Positions 33,743-42,193 of a DNA stretch of 64,000 nt are shown here, one piece after another (position 1 is the first letter of the stretch; every line of letters starts with the position of its first letter). The position numbers and the translations under genes were made by a program. The notes under the pieces are model-generated. The model was not told where the DNA came from. It did not search any database and saw only the letters and a list, made by a program, of their open reading frames with translations. The stretch comes from Lachnospiraceae bacterium UBA7202. GTDB taxonomy: Bacteria > Bacillota > Clostridia > Lachnospirales > Lachnospiraceae. The stretch is from the NCBI GenBank assembly GCA_002490705.1, contig DKUO01000046.1, forward strand, positions 14,282 through 78,281. Reading direction: 5' to 3'.

Positions 33743-35034
33743 TGGAGAAGGGCAAAGTGGAAGAAAAGCGGAAGAAAATGATGATTTTAGGCGCCAGCGC
33801 ATTGCAGGTTCCCGCGATTAAAAAGGCGAAGGAGCTGGGCTACCAGATCATTCTGGTGGATTATGATGAGAACGCGGTGGGATTTGCACTGGCAGATGTG
33901 AAGCTGGTGGTCAGCACCCTTGATCAGGAGGAGGTCTACCGGCAGGCACTTATCTATGAGCCGGATGTGGTCATCACTTCCACCAGCGACGGCCCTGTGC
34001 GGACGGCGGCTTATGTCAATGAAAAGCTGGGGAAGCGGCCGGACTTGTCCTACGAAAATTCTCTCTGCGCCACCATAAAAAGCAAGATGCGGGATCGCTT
34101 GAAAGAGTGCGGCGTTCCCATACCGGAATATTATGCGGCGATGGATTTTGAGGGTTTTTCGGAGGCGGTTGACCGCTTGGACGGACATTGCATCGTGAAG
34201 CCTGCGGACAATGCGGGCAGCCGGGGCGTTGTGCTTCTCGGGGATAGCCGGTCGGAGCGTGAGAAGCAGGAAGCAGAGGGCTGCGAAAACGAAACGTGCA
34301 GGGAAGCCGATGAGTGGCGGCGGACTTATGAGTACAGCCGTGAAAATTCCCGTAACGGCACGGTGATGGTGGAGGAGTACATGGAAGGCCCGGAGGTCAG
34401 TGTGGAAATCATGGTGGTGGAGGGCGAACCGCATATTCTCGCGATCACGGACAAGTATATCACGCCGCCGCCTTATTTTGTGGAACTGGCCCACTGCGAA
34501 CCCAGCAGGCTCGGCGCGGAAACACAAAATCGGATACGGGAAGTGGCGTCGCAGGCAGTGCGCGCTGTGGGCATCGAGAATGCCCCCGCCCACGTGGAGA
34601 TCAAAGTGACGGAGGACGGGCCGAAAATCGTGGAGCTGGCGGCAAGGCTCGGCGGCGATTTCATCACATCCAAGCTGGTTCCCCTCTCTACAGGCATTGA
34701 TATGGTGGGGGCGTCGGTTCTTCTCGCGACGGGAGAAAAGCCGGATCTGACCCGGACGAGAGAACAGGGGGCAGCGATTCATTTCATCCATGCAAAAGAA
34801 GAGCAGCGGGGCGTGCTTGAGAGGATAACTGTGCCGGAAAGCCTTTGCGAAGCGGAGGGTGTGAAAGAAATCGTGCTGTATCAAAAACCCGGCGCCATCG
34901 TACAGGGCACGCATTCCAGTAATGACAGACTCGGCCATGTGATCACAGTGGGGAAGACTGCGGAGGAGGCCATGGAGCGGGGAAAACAGATACTGGATAA
35001 GATTCAGGTGGAGATCAAAGCGGCCAGGGCCTGA
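33742..35034 (+). CDS. ATP-grasp ligase linked to the pseudaminic acid operon
   Basis: The start at 33742 overlaps the pseI stop; ATG 33778 (MMILGASALQ) is equally possible. The 430-residue protein has a pre-ATP-grasp domain (MMILGASALQVPAIKKAKEL), a central segment CIVKPADNAGSRGVVLL and MVEEYMEGPEVSVEIM, and VEIKVTEDGPKIVELAARLG, the metal-binding ATP-grasp core of the CarB/PurK type. A low-complexity insert of about 30 residues lies at about 185-215. Such enzymes join a carboxylate to an amine. In this position it may link an amino acid to a sugar acid, though that is inference. Confidence 0.82.
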   Translation: MEKGKVEEKRKKMMILGASALQVPAIKKAKELGYQIILVDYDENAVGFALADVKLVVSTLDQEEVYRQALIYEPDVVITSTSDGPVRTAAYVNEKLGKRPDLSYENSLCATIKSKMRDRLKECGVPIPEYYAAMDFEGFSEAVDRLDGHCIVKPADNAGSRGVVLLGDSRSEREKQEAEGCENETCREADEWRRTYEYSRENSRNGTVMVEEYMEGPEVSVEIMVVEGEPHILAITDKYITPPPYFVELAHCEPSRLGAETQNRIREVASQAVRAVGIENAPAHVEIKVTEDGPKIVELAARLGGDFITSKLVPLSTGIDMVGASVLLATGEKPDLTRTREQGAAIHFIHAKEEQRGVLERITVPESLCEAEGVKEIVLYQKPGAIVQGTHSSNDRLGHVITVGKTAEEAMERGKQILDKIQVEIKAARA

Positions 35035-35052
35035 GGAAAGAGAAAACAGCGT

Positions 35053-36126
35053 ATGAAGGATCGGATCTATGTCTGCCACACCTATTATCACGTGTATGTG
35101 GCATGTTTGAAAGAATTGAACCTTTTGCCGGAAAAACGGGGAAATGCAACGCTTGTGATGAGTACCATGTCCAATGATTTCGGCGATTTGAAAGAGCGGG
35201 CGTCTGCCTGCGGACTCTTTGAAGCGGTGTATATGTTCGACGAAAGGGAGGATGTGAATTTTCCTGAAATCATGAAGTACCATGTAGACAGGGGAAATCT
35301 TTTCTTAAACCTGCTTGCCCGTATCCGCTACACAAAGCTTTTGGGCAGAGCGCAGGAACCCTATGTGCCGGTGGATTTTAAAGAATACAAGGATATTTAT
35401 GTGTTTTGCGACTCCGACCCGATCGGTTATTATCTGAGCTATAAAAAGATTTATTATCATGCGTTGGAGGACGGGCTGGACTGCATCAGCACTTACGATA
35501 CCGCACGGTATGACAACAGGGGGCATTTTAAATTGAAAGCGTTTCTCGCCTCTCTGAATTTGATTTTTATTCAGAACGGATGGGGAAAGTATTGTCTTGA
35601 TATGGAAGTCAATGATATTTCTATTCTGCCTTATCCGTGTCCTAAATATATTGAGAAGTCCAGACAGGAGCTGACGGAGCGGCTGACAAAGGAGGATCAG
35701 GCGCTTTTGGTGCGGCTCTTTGTGGCGAACATAGAAGAAATTGAGAAAAAGATGGCGACCGGTAAGAAAAACGTTCTGCTCTTGACGGAACCGCTGTGTG
35801 AACTGCCGGTGCGGGAAAGAATTTTTCGAGATTGCATTGACTTGTATGGTCAAACAGAAGGCGGGGAGTCCGTGATTTTGATTAAACCCCATCCGAGGGA
35901 TCTTTTGGATTATGAAACGCTTTTCTCGGAGCACATCGTCCTCGACCGGAAATTCCCGATGGAAGTGTTAAATTATATTGAGGGACTGCGTTTTTCCCGT
36001 GTGATCTCCGTCTTTACAGTGGTGCGCAATATTCAGTTTGCCGAGGAGATCGTCTATCTGGGGGAGGATTTCATGGACAAGTATGAGGATCCCAAACTGC
36101 ACCGGCAGAATGACGATATCTATTAA
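35053..36126 (+). CDS. GT52-like glycosyltransferase, candidate pseudaminic acid transferase
   Basis: The 357-residue protein begins MKDRIYVCHTYYHVYVACLK, like the HT-x-YH start of the LST/GT52 sialyltransferase family, and has VILIKPHPRDLLDYETLF at about 275-292, the KPHPR-type motif shared by CMP-sugar transferases of that family, followed by ISVFTVVRN. It has no TM. It follows pseF, pseI and the ATP-grasp gene on the same strand, so CMP-pseudaminic acid is the natural donor. Assignment rests on two motifs and context. A plain GT-B enzyme with another donor cannot be excluded. Confidence 0.62.
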   Translation: MKDRIYVCHTYYHVYVACLKELNLLPEKRGNATLVMSTMSNDFGDLKERASACGLFEAVYMFDEREDVNFPEIMKYHVDRGNLFLNLLARIRYTKLLGRAQEPYVPVDFKEYKDIYVFCDSDPIGYYLSYKKIYYHALEDGLDCISTYDTARYDNRGHFKLKAFLASLNLIFIQNGWGKYCLDMEVNDISILPYPCPKYIEKSRQELTERLTKEDQALLVRLFVANIEEIEKKMATGKKNVLLLTEPLCELPVRERIFRDCIDLYGQTEGGESVILIKPHPRDLLDYETLFSEHIVLDRKFPMEVLNYIEGLRFSRVISVFTVVRNIQFAEEIVYLGEDFMDKYEDPKLHRQNDDIY

Positions 36127-36149
36127 AAACCGGGCCGGCGGTTTTATTG

Positions 36150-36189
36150 TTACCGGTAATTTGCGCAAAATGCGCTCCTGTGGTAAGAT
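36150..36189 (+). promoter_or_regulatory. Promoter of the ABC flippase gene with two palindromes
   Basis: TTGCGC (36161-36166), a 17-bp spacer and TAAGAT (36184-36189) with TG one base before. Two perfect 10-bp palindromes, TTACCGGTAA (36150-36159) and TTTGCGCAAA (36160-36169), stand side by side; the second covers the -35. Confidence 0.55.
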
Positions 36190-36252
36190 AGTCAACAGTT
36201 CGGACGGATGAGATTTCGGAGAGCGTCCGTTTAGGAGCAAAAGGAGCTGCGA

Positions 36253-38007
36253 ATGCTTAAGATTTTAAGGAAAATGAATGTTCTGCTGGATGCAAGGCAG
36301 AAACGCGCCATGGTGGCGCTCATCTTCATGATGCTGATCGGCGGTGTGTTGGAGAGTCTGGGAATTTCCATGATTGTGCCCATTGTGACCGTTGTGATGG
36401 ATCCGGCGGCGGTGCAGGAAAATGAACTGCTTTCCTCGGTCTATGACGCGATGGGGATGAAGAGCAACGCTGAGTTTGCGATGTTTGCCCTGCTCGCTTT
36501 TGTGGGAATGACAGTGATAAAAAATGTTTATTTGTTTTTTCAACAGAAAATGCAGCTGCGTTTTGTATATACGAACCAGTTTGCGACCTCCAGACGCATG
36601 ATGATCAATTTCATGCAAAGACCCTACGAGTATTATCTGAATGCGGATACCTCCGTGATACAGCGGAACATTACTTCCGATGTGAACAATATGTACGGTC
36701 TGATTTTGAGCTGCCTACAGCTTTTCAGCGAATGCATTGTTTTTGTCTGTCTGGTAGTTGCCCTGTTTCTCTATTCGGATCCCATGATGATCTTGATGGT
36801 GGCGGCGCTCATGGTGGCTCTGCTTTTTGTGATCAAGAAGGTGTTAAAGCCGATTATGATCAGGGCAGGGCAGGACAATCAGGATTTTTACAGCGGTTTG
36901 TACAAGTGGATTGAACAGTCTGTGATGGGAATTAAGGAGATCAAGATCGGCTGTAAAGAGAACTATTTTATTAACGAATACGCCAAGTGCGGAGAGGGCT
37001 ATGTCAACTCTGTGCAGAAGTACAATCTGTTCAATGCCACGCCGAGACTTTTGATCGAGACGGTTTGTATTGCGGGTATGGTGGGATATTTTGTCCTTAT
37101 TATCGGACAGGGCACACAGATCAAAGATCTGCTGCCGCAGCTTTCGGCCCTTGCGGTGGCGGCCATGAGACTGCTTCCCAGCGCAAACAGAATCAATAAT
37201 TACCAGACCTCGATTTCCTACTTTGAACCCTTCTTTATGGGCGTCAGCGATAATCTACAGGAGGAGATTCACGACGGAAGCGTGACTTATGACCCGGAAG
37301 CCTACAGAAAGAAGCTGAATGTAGAGAAACTGCCTGTGAAGAAAGAGATTCAGCTGGAGGATATTACTTATAAATATCCGAATACCGAGACGTGGATTTT
37401 TGAACATGCCGATATGGAGATACCGGTCGGCGCTTCCGTTGGCATTGTGGGCGTTACGGGCGCGGGGAAAACCACGATTGTGGATATCCTGCTGGGGCTT
37501 TTACAGATGGAGAGCGGCCGCATCCTGGCGGACGGTGTGAACGTCAATGAAAACTATGCGGGGTGGTTGAAAAACATCGGTTACATTCCGCAGACCATTT
37601 TTATGATCGATGATTCCATCCGCAAAAATGTGGCTTTCGGCGTGCCGGAGGAAGAGATTGATGATAAAAAGGTGTGGCGCGCGCTTGAGGAGGCGGCCCT
37701 CGATGAATTTGTAAAAAGCCTGCCGGATGGTATGGAGACCGGAATCGGGGAGAGGGGCATCCGTATTTCCGGCGGCCAGAGACAGCGGATCAGCATTGCG
37801 AGAGCGCTCTATGAAGACCCGGAGGTGCTGGTGTTGGATGAGGCGACCTCCGCCCTTGACAACGAGACCGAGGCGGCGATCATGGATTCGATTAACAGAC
37901 TGCACGGGAGAAAGACGCTGGTGATCATAGCCCATAGGCTGCAGACCATTGAGAAGTGCGATATGGTGTACAGAGTCCAAGGGGGTAAAATTTCCAGAGA
38001 AAGATGA
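36253..38007 (+). CDS. ABC exporter/flippase (MsbA architecture, PglK-like)
   Basis: The 584-residue half-transporter has six TMs (about 20-310), an EALGIS-type second half of TM1 (GVLESLGISMIVPIVTVVMD) as in PglK-like exporters, then a nucleotide-binding domain. Walker A is GVTGAGKTT (about 405), the signature is ISGGQRQR and Walker B is VLVLDEATSALD. AAGGAGCTGCGA precedes the ATG. In Campylobacter PglK flips a lipid-linked glycan. There is no Wzx-type flippase in the window, so this protein is the best candidate to move the lipid-linked repeat units across the membrane. Peptide or lipid export is an alternative. Confidence 0.85.
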   Translation: MLKILRKMNVLLDARQKRAMVALIFMMLIGGVLESLGISMIVPIVTVVMDPAAVQENELLSSVYDAMGMKSNAEFAMFALLAFVGMTVIKNVYLFFQQKMQLRFVYTNQFATSRRMMINFMQRPYEYYLNADTSVIQRNITSDVNNMYGLILSCLQLFSECIVFVCLVVALFLYSDPMMILMVAALMVALLFVIKKVLKPIMIRAGQDNQDFYSGLYKWIEQSVMGIKEIKIGCKENYFINEYAKCGEGYVNSVQKYNLFNATPRLLIETVCIAGMVGYFVLIIGQGTQIKDLLPQLSALAVAAMRLLPSANRINNYQTSISYFEPFFMGVSDNLQEEIHDGSVTYDPEAYRKKLNVEKLPVKKEIQLEDITYKYPNTETWIFEHADMEIPVGASVGIVGVTGAGKTTIVDILLGLLQMESGRILADGVNVNENYAGWLKNIGYIPQTIFMIDDSIRKNVAFGVPEEEIDDKKVWRALEEAALDEFVKSLPDGMETGIGERGIRISGGQRQRISIARALYEDPEVLVLDEATSALDNETEAAIMDSINRLHGRKTLVIIAHRLQTIEKCDMVYRVQGGKISRER

Positions 38008-38034
38008 GGCAGGGCAAAGGAGAGTGATAAAATC

Positions 38035-38469
38035 ATGAAAAAACTTTGGGATTTCGGCTGGGGACTGTATAAGAAGCATGAGGAGGGAATCAACTATCTG
38101 ATTTTCGGTTTCCTTGCTTTTGTGTTGAATTATATCTTATATTTTCTATTTGCGGATGCGATTGCGATGCACTATATGGCGGCCACGGTGCTGTCATGGG
38201 TGCTGACGGTGGTGTTTGCCTACTGGACCAACAGAACTTTTGTATTTAAAAGCCAGAATAAGGAGGCGGGCGCTGTCTGGAAGGAATTTATTTCCTTTAT
38301 CGGCGCGAGAGTGGCTACGGAAGTATTGGAGGTCGCATTGATGTATGCGCTGGTGGATATGGCGGCCATCAACGACAAGATATCCAAGCTGATCTGCCAG
38401 ACGATCGTGATTTTGGCAAATTATGTGCTCAGTAAGATCTGGATCTTTAAGGATAAGCCGGAAAAGTAG
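38035..38469 (+). CDS. GtrA family protein
   Basis: The 144-residue protein has four hydrophobic segments and INYLIFGFLAFVLNYILYFL near its start, then VLSWVLTVVFAYWTNRTFVF, where YWTNRTFVF is the GtrA signature, and a closing YVLSKIWIF. GtrA proteins are thought to flip undecaprenyl-phosphate sugars made by GtrB-type enzymes. GtrB-like genes are present at 10867 and 45758. GGAGAGTGATAAAATC gives the ribosome site. It starts 27 bases after the ABC gene. Confidence 0.92.
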   Translation: MKKLWDFGWGLYKKHEEGINYLIFGFLAFVLNYILYFLFADAIAMHYMAATVLSWVLTVVFAYWTNRTFVFKSQNKEAGAVWKEFISFIGARVATEVLEVALMYALVDMAAINDKISKLICQTIVILANYVLSKIWIFKDKPEK

Positions 38470-38480
38470 GGTAACGTGTC

Positions 38481-39563
38481 ATGAAAGGGAAAAGACAGGC
38501 GAATTTTGAACTGCTTCGCATTGCAGCTATGCTTATGATTATCTCGCTTCATTATCTGGTGAAGGGAGGCGTTGTTTTGTCCGCTCCTTTTGTGGCAAAG
38601 GAGAATCCGGTGGGCGTTCTTGCATGGCTGATCGAAGCATTCTGCATTGTGGCGGTGAATTGTTACGTGCTGATCAGCGGATATTTTGGCATGGAATCTG
38701 TATGGAAGCCGGGAAGAGTTGTCTCCCTGCTTTGTCAGGTTCTTTTTTATTCCTTGCTGATTCCCGCTCTCTTTCTCCTGTTTGGCGCAGCGTCTGCGCG
38801 GGAACTTGGATTTTACGGGTGGCTTGGCTGCGCGCTGCCAATCGAGACGGAGCATTACTGGTTTGCGACTTCCTATTTGCTCCTGTATCTTTTGATGCCC
38901 TTTTTGTCGGCGGGCATCCGGCAGATGGAGAAGCGGCAGCTTCAAATTGTAACGGCGTTTCTTCTGGCATTCTTTTCTCTGGGGAAAACCATCTTTCCGG
39001 TGCCTCTTGTGACCGATCGGTTCGGCTATGACTTCGGCTGGTTTCTCTGCCTGTTTGTGACGGCAGGGTATATCAGACTGTATGGGATTTCATGGTTGGA
39101 AAAGCAGTCCCATGCGGCGGCGGCCTATCTCCTCTCCAGCCTGTTCATCTGGCTGCTCGCATTATGTTCCAATACGCTTGGCAGTGAAATAGAGGCTTTT
39201 GCCTATTATGCGGATATGCCCTATACCTATAATCATCTGCTGTGTCTGATCAGTGCGGTTTCTCTTTTTTATCTGTTTAAGAATATGAGGATCAGGGAGG
39301 GGCGTTTTGCCGATGCAGTGAGAAAGCTTGCGCCCTACACTTTCGGCGTATATCTTCTGCATGAACACAATCTGGTGCGCTATGCGTGGATGAACTGGCT
39401 GGGCGTAGAAAAAGTGAGGGGGAGTTTTTGGTTCGTTCCGCACATGATCGGATGCGTGCTGTTGGTGTATGTGATCGGTACGGCGGTGGACGCGGCGCGG
39501 GCGTGGGTGTTTTGGCGGGCGGCGGCTGCGGTCAGAACCGTTCGGGGAAGGCGTCACGGATAG
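38481..39563 (+). CDS. Acyltransferase family 3 membrane protein
   Basis: The 360-residue protein has about ten TMs. It begins NFELLRIAAMLMIISLHYLV, with Arg and His in the first helix as in Acyl_transf_3/OafA/WecH proteins (the R-x10-H of the active site), and has YWFATSYLLLYLLMPFLS and FGVYLLHEHN later. These enzymes move an acetyl or other acyl group across the membrane onto surface sugars. A second member is encoded at 48375. Target residue unknown. Confidence 0.88.
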   Translation: MKGKRQANFELLRIAAMLMIISLHYLVKGGVVLSAPFVAKENPVGVLAWLIEAFCIVAVNCYVLISGYFGMESVWKPGRVVSLLCQVLFYSLLIPALFLLFGAASARELGFYGWLGCALPIETEHYWFATSYLLLYLLMPFLSAGIRQMEKRQLQIVTAFLLAFFSLGKTIFPVPLVTDRFGYDFGWFLCLFVTAGYIRLYGISWLEKQSHAAAAYLLSSLFIWLLALCSNTLGSEIEAFAYYADMPYTYNHLLCLISAVSLFYLFKNMRIREGRFADAVRKLAPYTFGVYLLHEHNLVRYAWMNWLGVEKVRGSFWFVPHMIGCVLLVYVIGTAVDAARAWVFWRAAAAVRTVRGRRHG

Positions 39564-39627
39564 ACCGCAGGAGAAGAGCGAGAGACGGAAACAAAAAGGA
39601 AGAATTGTGGTTGGGAGAGGAAAAACA

Positions 39628-40122
39628 ATGGTGGTAAGGGCTTACCGGGAACAGGATATTCCGGCTATGATAAAAATTTGGAATCAGGTGGTCGAGGAAG
39701 GGATTGCGTTTCCTCAGGAGGAATGCCTGGATGAGCGGACAGGGGCGGATTTTTTTGAAAGCCAGAGCTACTGCGGAGTGGCTGAGAGAGAAGAAGACGG
39801 AAGCGTATTGGGACTGTATATCCTGCATCCGAATAATGTGGGAAGATGCGGGCATATCTGTAATGCGAGCTATGCGGTAGACTCGGCAAACAGAGGGCTG
39901 CATATCGGGGAAAAGCTGGTACTGGACTGCATCGAACAGGCGCGCCGCATCGGATTTCGGGTATTGCAGTTTAATGCGGTTGTGGCCTCCAATATCCATG
40001 CAAGGCATCTGTATGAGAGGATCGGTTTTACCCAGCTTGGCACCATTCCGGGCGGTTTTCGGATGAAGGACGGCAGATATGAGGACATTTGTCCATATTT
40101 TATGGAGTTGAAAGGAAATTAG
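39628..40122 (+). CDS. GNAT N-acetyltransferase
   Basis: The start at 39628 follows GGGAGAGGAAAAACA. The 164-residue protein has VVRAYREQDIPAMIKIWNQV, HICNASYAVDSANRGLHIGE (the acetyl-CoA loop region RGLHIG) and RVLQFNAVVASNIHARHLYE with RIGFTQLG, as in phosphinothricin-acetyltransferase-like GNATs. The phrase YILHPNNVGRCGHICNA is seen in GNATs annotated as L-amino-acid acetyltransferases. It could acetylate an amino sugar such as the PglE-like product, but a housekeeping role is just as likely. Confidence 0.8.
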   Translation: MVVRAYREQDIPAMIKIWNQVVEEGIAFPQEECLDERTGADFFESQSYCGVAEREEDGSVLGLYILHPNNVGRCGHICNASYAVDSANRGLHIGEKLVLDCIEQARRIGFRVLQFNAVVASNIHARHLYERIGFTQLGTIPGGFRMKDGRYEDICPYFMELKGN

Positions 40123-40164
40123 CGGCTGAGAAGCAGACATTTGTAATTTGCGAGGAATAAAATC

Positions 40165-42081
40165 TTGGGTATTTATCGGAAATATCAGAATTTAATAGAG
40201 AAAGGGCTGTTTCCGGCTATTCTCTTCCTGTACCCGTTTCTTATCATCAATCAGGGGCTTGATGTGGCGGACTCCACATACAGTTTGAGCAATTTTCAAT
40301 ATTTCGGCTCTATGAATGGCACGTGGATGGTGGCGACTTTTCTGTCCAATGCGGCGGGGTGGCTGCTGATGCACCTTCCTTTCGGGGAAACGCTGCTCGG
40401 CATGAAATGCTATACCACGCTGGTTCAGTCGGCGACGGCGCTCATGGTTTATTATGGGCTGAAAAAGGATATAGCCGCGCCGCTCTTGTTTTTAGGCGAA
40501 TTCCTTGCATTGGGGCTTTGCTGGTGTCCGTCCACGATCCTGTACAATTATCTGACCTATTTTTTCATGGCGGCGGCGATTTTGCTTCTATACCGGGGGC
40601 TTATGGGTGCCGGGGCGGCGGATGAGCTGTCAGGAGGTGTTTTGGCGAAGGAAGGGACGATTCCTGCCGAAGACGGTAAGTTTGCATTTGCCGGAAAACA
40701 AAGGCTGTGTTTTGTGGCGGCGGGCGTCTGCCTTGGCGCCAATGTGGCGGTGCGCATGCCGAATGTGGTGCAGGCAGCTTTTATTTTGGCGGTGTGGTAT
40801 GGGATTGTATTGATCTGTAGGCAGAAAGAAAAGGGTTCGCTGTTATGGAGGAAGATTGCAGCGTCCACCGGGTGGTGCCTGCTTGGCTATATTGCCGGGT
40901 TCGTCGTGCCTTTGGCGTTTATCTGCATACGCTATGGGGCAACGGCTTATCCGAATATGGTGTACACCATGTTTGCCATGACCGATCAGGCGGTGGATTA
41001 TAAGCCGGCCTCCATGGTGACAGGCATGGTGGATGATTATGGGAAAGGATTGTACTGGCTGGCGTTTGCGGGAGTATGCGCGGCGGCGGCAGGGTTTGCG
41101 TTTTGGGCGCGGGAGCAGCTGTACAGAGGGAAAATATATAAAATAGCGGGCATGATTATAAAAACCGGATATGTCCTGCTTTTGCTGGTGCTGCTTCGTT
41201 TTTATTGGGGCAGGGGAATGTTCCATTTTCGATATTATCAGTATGGAAACGGCAGTATGTATTACCCCGCGGTGCAGTTTATTCTGGTGACGATTGCGGC
41301 GGCGGTATATTGTCTTTTTGCAAAAAGGGTGTGTGCGGGGCAGAAGATATTGGCCGTTTTTGTGCTTTTGCAGATATTTTTGACGCCTCTTGGCAGTAAC
41401 AACGACCTCTATCCGATCATCAATAATCTGTTTTTGGCGGCGCCCTTTTTGCTGTGGGTGCTGTGGAGCCGGTTTGCATGTCAACGCGCAGACGGCACGG
41501 CTTATGATTTTGTCTGGCGCGCGCCGGCAATTCTTCTGCTCCTGCTGGTCACGGTGCAGAGCATTGGCTCCCATGCAAATTTTGTTTTTCAGGACGGCAT
41601 TTACGGAGAGCCGCGGGATATGTGTGTAAAGATGCCGGAAAAAGCGGCGGGGGTTTACACAAATCTGGAGAACGGTGCGCTTCTGGAGGAACTTTCGGTT
41701 TTCATGAAGGAGGAGGGGCTGACAGGCAGGGAGGTCATTACTTATGGCGAACTGCCGGGGCTTTCTTATTTGCTGGACATGCCGCCCGCCCTGTCAACAG
41801 CGTGGCCTGATCTGAAATCCTACCGCATGACAGAGTATGAGCGGGATCTGACAGCCCTGGAAGAGAAAATCAAGGCGGGAAAGGAAGGCCCGGTCATTAT
41901 TGTGTCTTCCCCTGTGGCGGCTTACTGGAGTGACGACGGCGAGGCGATTAGCTGGTTTGGCGTGGATATGGAGAAGATGGTGGCGGATGAAAAACAGCGG
42001 ATGTTGGCGGACTTTGTCAGGGATTACGGCTATACGGAATGTTTCGGGAACGCGCGGTATGTGGTTTACAGGAAACGATAA
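40165..42081 (+). CDS. Polytopic membrane protein, GT-C-like
   Basis: TTG 40165 has CGAGG 10-14 bases upstream. The 638-residue protein has about 11-12 TMs. The first outer loop reads NQGLDVADSTYSLSNFQYFG, an acidic loop (DVAD) in the place of the GT-C D-x-D, followed by TLVQSATALMVYYGLKK. The last 150 residues are a soluble outer domain. I do not recognise a named family. Its size, the loop and its place in the cluster suggest a glycosyltransferase that uses a polyprenyl-linked donor. Confidence 0.6.
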   Translation: MGIYRKYQNLIEKGLFPAILFLYPFLIINQGLDVADSTYSLSNFQYFGSMNGTWMVATFLSNAAGWLLMHLPFGETLLGMKCYTTLVQSATALMVYYGLKKDIAAPLLFLGEFLALGLCWCPSTILYNYLTYFFMAAAILLLYRGLMGAGAADELSGGVLAKEGTIPAEDGKFAFAGKQRLCFVAAGVCLGANVAVRMPNVVQAAFILAVWYGIVLICRQKEKGSLLWRKIAASTGWCLLGYIAGFVVPLAFICIRYGATAYPNMVYTMFAMTDQAVDYKPASMVTGMVDDYGKGLYWLAFAGVCAAAAGFAFWAREQLYRGKIYKIAGMIIKTGYVLLLLVLLRFYWGRGMFHFRYYQYGNGSMYYPAVQFILVTIAAAVYCLFAKRVCAGQKILAVFVLLQIFLTPLGSNNDLYPIINNLFLAAPFLLWVLWSRFACQRADGTAYDFVWRAPAILLLLLVTVQSIGSHANFVFQDGIYGEPRDMCVKMPEKAAGVYTNLENGALLEELSVFMKEEGLTGREVITYGELPGLSYLLDMPPALSTAWPDLKSYRMTEYERDLTALEEKIKAGKEGPVIIVSSPVAAYWSDDGEAISWFGVDMEKMVADEKQRMLADFVRDYGYTECFGNARYVVYRKR

Positions 42082-42122
42082 AAGTTATGTTTGCAAACAT
42101 AATGTTTTGAGACATAACTTTT
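42080..42122. repeat. Nested palindromes between two gene blocks
   Basis: The 18-bp perfect palindrome TTATGTTTGCAAACATAA is at 42085-42102. A larger pair, AAAAGTTATGT (42080-42090) and ACATAACTTTT (42112-42122), encloses it and shares bases with it. A third, AAACAT-A-ATGTTT, lies inside. Only one of these can form at a time. It follows the stop of the upstream gene and may be a terminator (TTTT end) or a regulator site. Confidence 0.6.
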
Positions 42123-42152
42123 ACCGGAGTAGGAATTTATTTTATGTTATGA

Positions 42153-42158
42153 TATAAT
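42153..42158 (+). promoter_or_regulatory. Extended -10 promoter of the WecE-like gene
   Basis: A perfect TATAAT with TG one base upstream (TGATATAAT). The -35 region (TAGGAA) is poor. The start codon is 36 bases downstream. Confidence 0.55.
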
Positions 42159-42193
42159 GCGACAGAGAAGAAGTGTAACAGGGAGGAAAGAGT

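Noticed and set aside
32774..33802. Long minus-strand open frame opposite pseI
   Set aside because: pseI is unambiguous on the plus strand, and the reverse frame is rich in His/Arg with no domain signal.
33742..35034. Carbamoyl-phosphate synthase large subunit
   Set aside because: The protein has a single ATP-grasp unit of about 430 residues, not the double domain of CarB, and no carA is adjacent.
33787..35283. Long minus-strand open frame (498 codons) opposite the ATP-grasp gene
   Set aside because: It is complementary to a clear ATP-grasp gene, has no ribosome site or family motif, and has the biased composition expected of a shadow frame.
24214..36126. Legionaminic or sialic acid pathway instead of pseudaminic acid
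   Set aside because: PseB-type dehydratase (inverting motif set), PseC-like aminotransferase and a PseG-type hydrolase are all present, and no epimerase-hydrolase of the NeuC/LegG type is seen. The PseF and PseI motifs agree.
42080..42158. Invertible (phase-variable) promoter
   Set aside because: The inverted repeats lie on one side of the promoter only and do not flank it, and no recombinase gene is near.
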